A stretch of DNA of 22,610 bases from Larix sibirica. Taxonomy: Eukaryota > Streptophyta > Pinopsida > Pinales > Pinaceae. This document shows positions 17,690-22,610 of the stretch, in pieces. Location: contig NWUY0304558547.1 in NCBI GenBank assembly GCA_004151065.3, forward strand, positions 1 through 22,610, given 5' to 3'. The first letter of the stretch is position 1; the number at the start of each line of letters is the position of its first letter. The position numbers and the translations under genes are program-made. The notes under the pieces were generated by a model. It was not told where the DNA came from, searched no databases, and saw only the letters and a list, made by a program, of their open reading frames with translations.

Positions 17690-18225
17690 CATTGTTATAG
17701 CATCTTTTATAGACTACATCCATAAGTTATTGGAAGTTGATTTGGATGACTAGATAGTGTACAGCCTATTAAAACATCATGTTGCAATGTTGTGGCTTAT
17801 GTTTGATCGATGTCGATAGTTGCAGATTTTATTTCCTTGAACTTGAATAAATGTATCTTTTGTACACCTTTTGGAACCTTACTTGGGCATATTGTGTGTA
17901 AAGGAGTACTGGTGGATCCAGCTAAAGTTGCAGTGATTGTCAATTTAACTACTCCGACTAATGTAAAGACATTACGTGCCACGTTAGGACATACCGGGTA
18001 CTATAGGCATTTCATCCGCAACTACGCATCAATTACTGAACCCATGGAGAAGAAGATACTTCATAAGTATAAGGCTTTCTCCTGGACTAATTAATGTGAT
18101 GTTGCTTTCAATATACTGAAGGAGAAATTGGTAAGTGCCCCCATTATAGTGTTTCCTAACGGGGATGTCTAATTTCATTTACATGTTGCTCCATCGGGTT
18201 CGATAACTCGCATTTTGATTTAGGT
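17690..18225 (+). pseudogene. Ty3/gypsy reverse transcriptase (palm end and connection) relic
   Basis: The plus strand encodes the C-terminal half of a gypsy RT. The catalytic region appears as LEVDLDD at about 17733 (canonical YxDD altered to DLDD), followed in that frame by YSLLKHHVAMLWLMFDRC. After a small frameshift near 17825 the frame 17810-18094 carries SLNLNKCIFCTPFGTLLGHI, VCKGVLVDPAKVAVIVNL, TLRATLGHTGYYRHFIRNYA and ITEPMEK, the standard thumb/connection motifs. The same frame continues past TAA with CDVAFNILKEKLVSAPIIVF and then FHLHVAPSGS, the start of the RNase H segment. Stops are TAG near 17751, TAA near 18092, TAA near 18169 and TAG near 18222. The 5' half of RT is absent, cut near the oppositely oriented integrase piece. 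Confidence 0.88.
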
Positions 18226-20579
18226 AAATCGATTCATTATTAAATGTCCCTCCGCCTTGGGCCTGGCTGAATCCAAAGAAGATGAGGCGAAGCATGGAAT
18301 GAATCTACTCCTAAAGATCGAAGGTATTAAATAATCATATCCATAATAAGTGTCCTAAGACAAGTCCCTCTCGCATAATAAAAAGAAAATGAGGCGGGCT
18401 TTAGAGAAGAGACTTCTTTTTTATCTTCTCACGAAGGAAGAAATAAACCAGAACCTACCTTGGTTGGGACTTAACGTGCTCGAGAAAGGAGATGCTTAGA
18501 CAGAACTGAACTTTTAGATTGGAAGGAAGGGCTTCTTGAGTGGGTGGCACAGGCAGGAAAGGAACCACCTGTCTTTCGTTGGATCGTGCGTAGCAACTGC
18601 CCTGTTGGATTTAGCCTTACTATTGAGATTGGAAGGGCTTGGGAAAGAAAGCAAGAAAACCTTGAAGTTGGCTACCACCAGTCCTGGAATCGTATGTGCA
18701 TACAGCCCTTTTTGATTGACTACTGCCCGGCGGCATATCTTACACGCTTAGGTGAATGGGCACTTAGAAAGAACATTGCTTGCGAACCTTTTTATGCCTA
18801 CTTGATTAATGTTTTTGCGACCTACCTAGCGTGCCAACTGCCCTATTGATTCACTCGGACCCCTTATAGATTGGATGGGAGTCAGTACTTACTTAGACCA
18901 GTTGTATTTACCTTTAGATGCCTACCTATCAACCCACCTATACTCTTTTACAGCTTATACCGGCTTACAAACTTGAACTTACATATTGGACGGGAGGGAA
19001 GGACGGGCCTTCAACGGAGCACTTGCTTTAATCATGCTTAGTTGGTACAGCACTCTGACTATGAACCCTTTACTTATGAGACGAGCGAGCTATTCACCTT
19101 CAGAGCTAGGCATTTAGTCCTAGACCACTTGTTCTATGATGCACTTAGTTAGGAGGGAATGCTATTAACTCTTTACTTACTTGCTTTATGAAGAAGAATT
19201 CCGGGTATCACATATCAGTACCATGTATGTATGAACTTATTGGTCTCATGTTCTCACTGACGGAGCCCTGCTGATACGAGGAGTCAGGAATTAGAACCAA
19301 ACCCCAATTACTACCTTATAAGCCTAGGAGATGCAGTGCTGCCCAACCCATTCACATTACACCTGGAATAGAAATAAGTACAGGATTAGTATGGATGATG
19401 GAAGGGCTTCAGATAGAGCAGAGCTGTTGGACGGGTGGACATACAGCTTTCAGGCTTCCAGAACACTTGCTTTAGGTGCAAAGTGGTTTTAGCAGCTGCT
19501 CTATTACTCAGCCTAACAAACCTTTACTTACGAGCATCCACCCGGTTCTAGACTTATCTAGGGCAAGCAAGAAGACATATCCCCCGGACCTATTCTATTC
19601 TCACGAAGCTCCTAAGCTTGAGGGTGTCAACTTCGAACTAGTAGGCTTGGTTGGTTCAGCCCGTCCCTAAAGATAATAGTGTCTACCCCCCTCCTCTCCT
19701 CTATTCAGGCAGTAGTTCCAAAGGCAGTTCAGTTCTGACGATCCAACAACAGGTAGTTCCTGTGTAACCCACTTCCTTCCATCCATCTTTTATGTGTCTG
19801 GCCGTAATGAATCCAATCCAAGCATTTCCAATCTAAGTTCCGCAGGGAGTAGTTCAGTTCCTTAATAAATCTGGCAGTTCTGACGATGCCACACCATCCA
19901 GTGGCTGTCCAACCTGTCCAACTGAAATAACTAAAGTAGGCAAAGCTTTTCTTTATTGAATGAATGGTCTAAGTGCGCCCGCCTACTAGGCAAGCCCGTT
20001 CAATAACTAAGTTCAGTGAGGCAGTAGATCAAGGATGGTGAAAAGTACAGGTGGTTCTAGTAGGTTGCACAAAAAGTAATGCTGTAGGCTTCAAAAGGTA
20101 ATATGAATGTTCAAAGTGAGTGCCCAAGCCCGTTGTCTAATCTAATCTAAGTAGTAAAGCACGCAGCGAATCATCAATCCAAGAGGTGCGGAGCAACGAT
20201 CTCACTACACTACACCAACATAGCTGTCCAACTGCGCAAAGGGTGGGGAAACGGCCCCCTTCCATCAAGATATTGATTGCTTGCTCTTAGGTAGGAAGAC
20301 AAGGTTTATCGCTTTTAACTGGGGAGGTCCCTTTCTATTTGAAAATAATTGGTCTAACTAACGCATGTAGATAAATTTATTTGATGTCTAGACCTAAGGT
20401 CTCTCCTTATACTTTGCCTAAATCTAAGCATGCTTTGCCTGGAAATAGAATAAGACCATAATAAGGTGGCCGTGGATGAGTGCAGACCAGTGTTTGTAGG
20501 CGGGTGTAAGAGCTGAAGGTAACTTACTCATAGATGTAATAGCGTAGGCAACAGCAACAGATAAAAACAAAGTAGTTGT
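18226..20579. other. Spacer with dispersed repeats, no recognised gene
   Basis: Texture is native-like from about 18380, with recurrent GGAAGGAAGGGCTT and CCTTTACTTACGAG-type strings. The frame 18544-18849 (101 codons, starting MAQAGKEPPVFRW) is soluble, slightly charged and unrecognised; 19476-19670 (64 codons) is similar in quality. Neither has a domain, and I do not call them as genes. No tRNA fold was found. Confidence 0.45.
19818..19895 (+). repeat. Dispersed repeat, copy 2
   Basis: CCAAGCATTTCCAATCTAAG then GGGAGTAGTTCAGTTCCTTA and GCAGTTCTGACG. It pairs with 17263-17336. A shorter third relative with GGCAGTTCAGTTCTGACGAT is at about 19722-19742. Confidence 0.75.
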
Positions 20580-20829
20580 ATGATAAAAGATATCTTTCCC
20601 ATTGTGGGTGAAGTCAACAAGCTAATGACCCTAGAATTATCCCAGGCTCAAGGAGGTAAGGGGAAGGAGAATCTTCTCCAAGTTATGGGTTCCCAATTGA
20701 GAGATATACAATGGATAAAATATCTATTTGTTTGCCGCCAACTTTGGATTTTCATTTTCTAATGGTGAGTGAAACTAATGATACGTATGCACGCTACTAG
20801 CTTAGCTAGTGAGCCAAGAAGAGTAATAA
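20580..20829. other. Spacer next to the LINE edge
   Basis: No gene is seen. A 6-bp stem-loop ACTAGC-TTA-GCTAGT at 20796-20810 lies just outside the point where LINE-coding text stops. Confidence 0.4.
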
Positions 20830-21799
20830 AAAGTATAATAAAAAAGAAGATAAGGGTCTTGATTGCTTGCTCCGGATGCCCATGTTCATTAGTAGCACCT
20901 CCACCTGGCCTTCCGTCTGCCGTTCAATCCAATCCTTGCTACACCTTAAGCAGATGAAGATAATTTGTAAACTGAGCACATGCAGACTCCTCAAGGTGAG
21001 CATCATACTTTCTCCAAGTAGACTTTACATTATTTTGGAAATCCTCCTCAACAGCCCAACATGGGTTATATTAAAAAGGAGCTTTAGGATTCGCATCACC
21101 TAGGCTCAACTCCAAATAAATGGGAAAATGGTCAGAACATATAAGTGTGTCCACCCACGATCTATAGCTATTGAGCTTTCCCAATAGAGTATGGTGTACC
21201 AAGAAACAATCTAATCTCTTAGAGATCCCAGCATCCCCCGACTGGTTATTTGTCCATGTCGATCTGAGCTCCAAAGGCTCCACAACCACCCAACCTAAAG
21301 ACTCAAATTTGTCCACAAAGAAACCAGCTAGTCTATTCTGACGAGTAGATGAGCCCCAAATATAACCATGGTTCATAGTGAAATTCAAATCTTCCCCTAA
21401 AAGCACATTTTCAGCCTTAATCCACTAGCAAGAGAGCAAGGTATACTGGAAATCCTCTTTGCCCTTGTATGGCCTGTAAACATTTACAAGGAACAGATTC
21501 ATTCCTAGGCTGTGACTGAAAAGTTCTGTGCATAAACCTGAGAATACAACAAAGGAGTTTATTAGTTATAATCGAGGGCTCCAAGCAGTAGTGATACCCC
21601 CTGAAAATCCCTGAGCATCCAACGCTGTCAAATCCCAATCTACGAACATCTTTCTCAAAACCCTAACCAAGGAGTCCCCTACTCCCATCGATTCCTAAAT
21701 GAAAACCACATCCGACAAATTCAAAGTAATAATCCTCTTTAGGGCCACTTGTTTGGCTTGACCCCCCAGGCCCCGCACGTTGAGGGAGAGGATTTTCAT
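20830..21799 (-). pseudogene. LINE (L1-type) ORF2 endonuclease relic, RT missing
   Basis: Reading the minus strand from ATG at 21799 gives MKILSLNVRGLGGQAKQVAL, the classic start of plant LINE ORF2 and its apurinic-type endonuclease. The conserved acidic residue follows in FI*ESMG (TAG at 21697-21695 where Gln is usual), then GLCTELFSHSLGMNLFLVNV, the metal-site motif GEDLNF near 21395, WGSSTRQNRLAGFFVDKFES, ISKRLDCFLV, YRSWV and the catalytic SDHFP. After TAA near 21073 the text continues as YNPCW and KSTWRKYDAHLEE, the linker before RT. In-frame stops also lie at 21568 and 21427. The long frame 21406-21071 is in the same phase as the start. RT and the 3' end with its poly(A) are absent: coding text stops near 20830. 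Confidence 0.9.
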
Positions 21800-21889
21800 G
21801 AGGAAAACTACTTTTGGAGTTTTCTCTACTCTAATAACCCCAACCAGTAGACGTTGTTTGCCTTGATTTACCTCTTTGACAACTCGATC

Positions 21890-22560
21890 TTATGCATGTT
21901 TAAACACCAATTTGTGCCCTGCCCAAGACCCACTAGGTTCCTTAAGAAAGTTGAAACCCAGTCCCCCTGAAGGCTTCAAAAACTTATAAGAAGACCGAGG
22001 CCTTAACTGGTAATGCCCCCCCCCACGCTTTCTAGGAGAGGTTACTTCGGAGCAGGATTCAGTGGCGGAGGTGGGATTCCCTCCAAACCCAGAATCTGAA
22101 TCCTTGGATAAGCTTACCACAAGGGTATCCTCAGATAACATCCCCACTCCAAGTTAGGTTCGGCCCCAGGTCAATTGCCCATCGAACCCATAGGAGGACC
22201 TTGCGTAGCATCACAATGAACAAATGTCACATCCCCCAACCCACCAACATCCCCAGGAACATAAAATAACGGAGGATCGGAAAAAGTAACAGAATTACCT
22301 GGTTGAAAAGCACTCTCCTTCCATAGAGCAGCTATCTTCTGAAGTTGTGTAGGGGAGAAGTAAAAAACACCCAGCGTGGATGAGATAGCCTCTCCCTGGA
22401 GCACAAGCGGCCAGTTTTCAAGAACCAGGGGAATGGAGATGTCCCCCACCTGCACATCCTTCACTAGGGCACCGGAGGATTCCACCACTGTCCTCGGCAG
22501 GAGATTGGAGCCTCCAGGCTTCTTTGAGCCCCCAGCCACAAGACTCGAAGGGGGACTATT
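21890..22560 (-). pseudogene. LINE ORF1 C-terminal region relic
   Basis: Two minus-strand open stretches precede ORF2: 22539-22171 (122 codons, with DVQVGDISIPLVLENWPLVL and TLGVFYFSPTQLQKIAALWK) and 22147-21890 (85 codons, with ATESCSEVTSPRKRGGGHYQ and LRPRSSYKFLKPSGGLGFNF). They lie about 90 bases upstream of the ORF2 start, where ORF1 of plant L1-type elements ends, and have the low-complexity Ser/Pro/Gly/Lys-rich character of that C-terminal tail. No zinc knuckle is seen; the RNA-binding domain would be beyond the window edge. Upstream of 22539 the frame may extend to the edge. The assignment depends on position next to ORF2. Confidence 0.65.
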
Positions 22561-22610
22561 CTGAGCCGGCTGTAGGATATGCCTCCTTTTTCTGCCAAAA
22601 CTTATTCTTA

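Noticed and set aside
20867-21103. Plus-strand 78-codon frame
   Set aside because: It lies antisense to the LINE ORF2 linker, whose minus-strand motifs (YNPCW, WRKYDAHLEE) are recognisable.

Overview
The window reads as plant mitochondrial DNA, most likely from a gymnosperm with a large mitogenome. The evidence is direct for mitochondrial identity: a native-type initiator tRNA, apocytochrome b (cob), a native-type trnP(UGG) and succinate dehydrogenase subunit 3 (sdh3) lie on the + strand in the first 2.85 kb. The cob and sdh3 frames are open but carry dozens of Pro/Ser/Arg/His codons where plant proteins have Leu/Phe/Trp/Cys/Tyr, the signature of very heavy C-to-U RNA editing. Neither frame has an internal stop that would need U-to-C editing, which argues against ferns and hornworts. 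Gymnosperm is an inference from the editing load, retention of sdh3 and the amount of nuclear-type transposon debris; the genus cannot be read from the sequence.

Layout. 1-71: trnfM(CAU), cut by the window edge. 580-1773: cob. 2276-2350: trnP. 2375-2845: sdh3, abutting trnP. Short hairpins follow cob and sdh3 and one lies between trnfM and cob, so the block could be one co-transcript cut at its tRNAs. 2.85-7.0 kb: non-coding DNA with one small membrane ORF (orf93), short repeats and an 11-G run.

7.0 kb to the end: mostly a graveyard of nuclear retroelements plus tandem repeats. Recognised pieces are a Gln-rich gag-like stretch (7.1-7.4 kb, +), a Ty3/gypsy aspartic protease (7.69-8.48 kb, +), a long gag-like or unknown protein relic (10.83-9.16 kb, -), a second unknown protein relic (13.93-13.15 kb, -), a gypsy integrase zinc-finger fragment (17.64-17.37 kb, -) beside a reverse transcriptase fragment on the opposite strand (17.69-18.23 kb, +), and the 5' half of a LINE (ORF1 tail and ORF2 endonuclease, 22.56-20.83 kb, -). 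All carry stops or frameshifts.

Functionally, cob (complex III) and sdh3 (complex II membrane anchor) serve the respiratory chain of the inner membrane, and the tRNAs serve mitochondrial translation. I see no intact mobile element, CRISPR array, group II intron or ribosomal RNA. The points most worth following are the non-U base at position 33 of the initiator tRNA, a 25-bp duplication of the sdh3 start fused to the end of trnP, CAA/CGA codons in sdh3 that editing could turn into stops, and the unknown nuclear-type protein relics.
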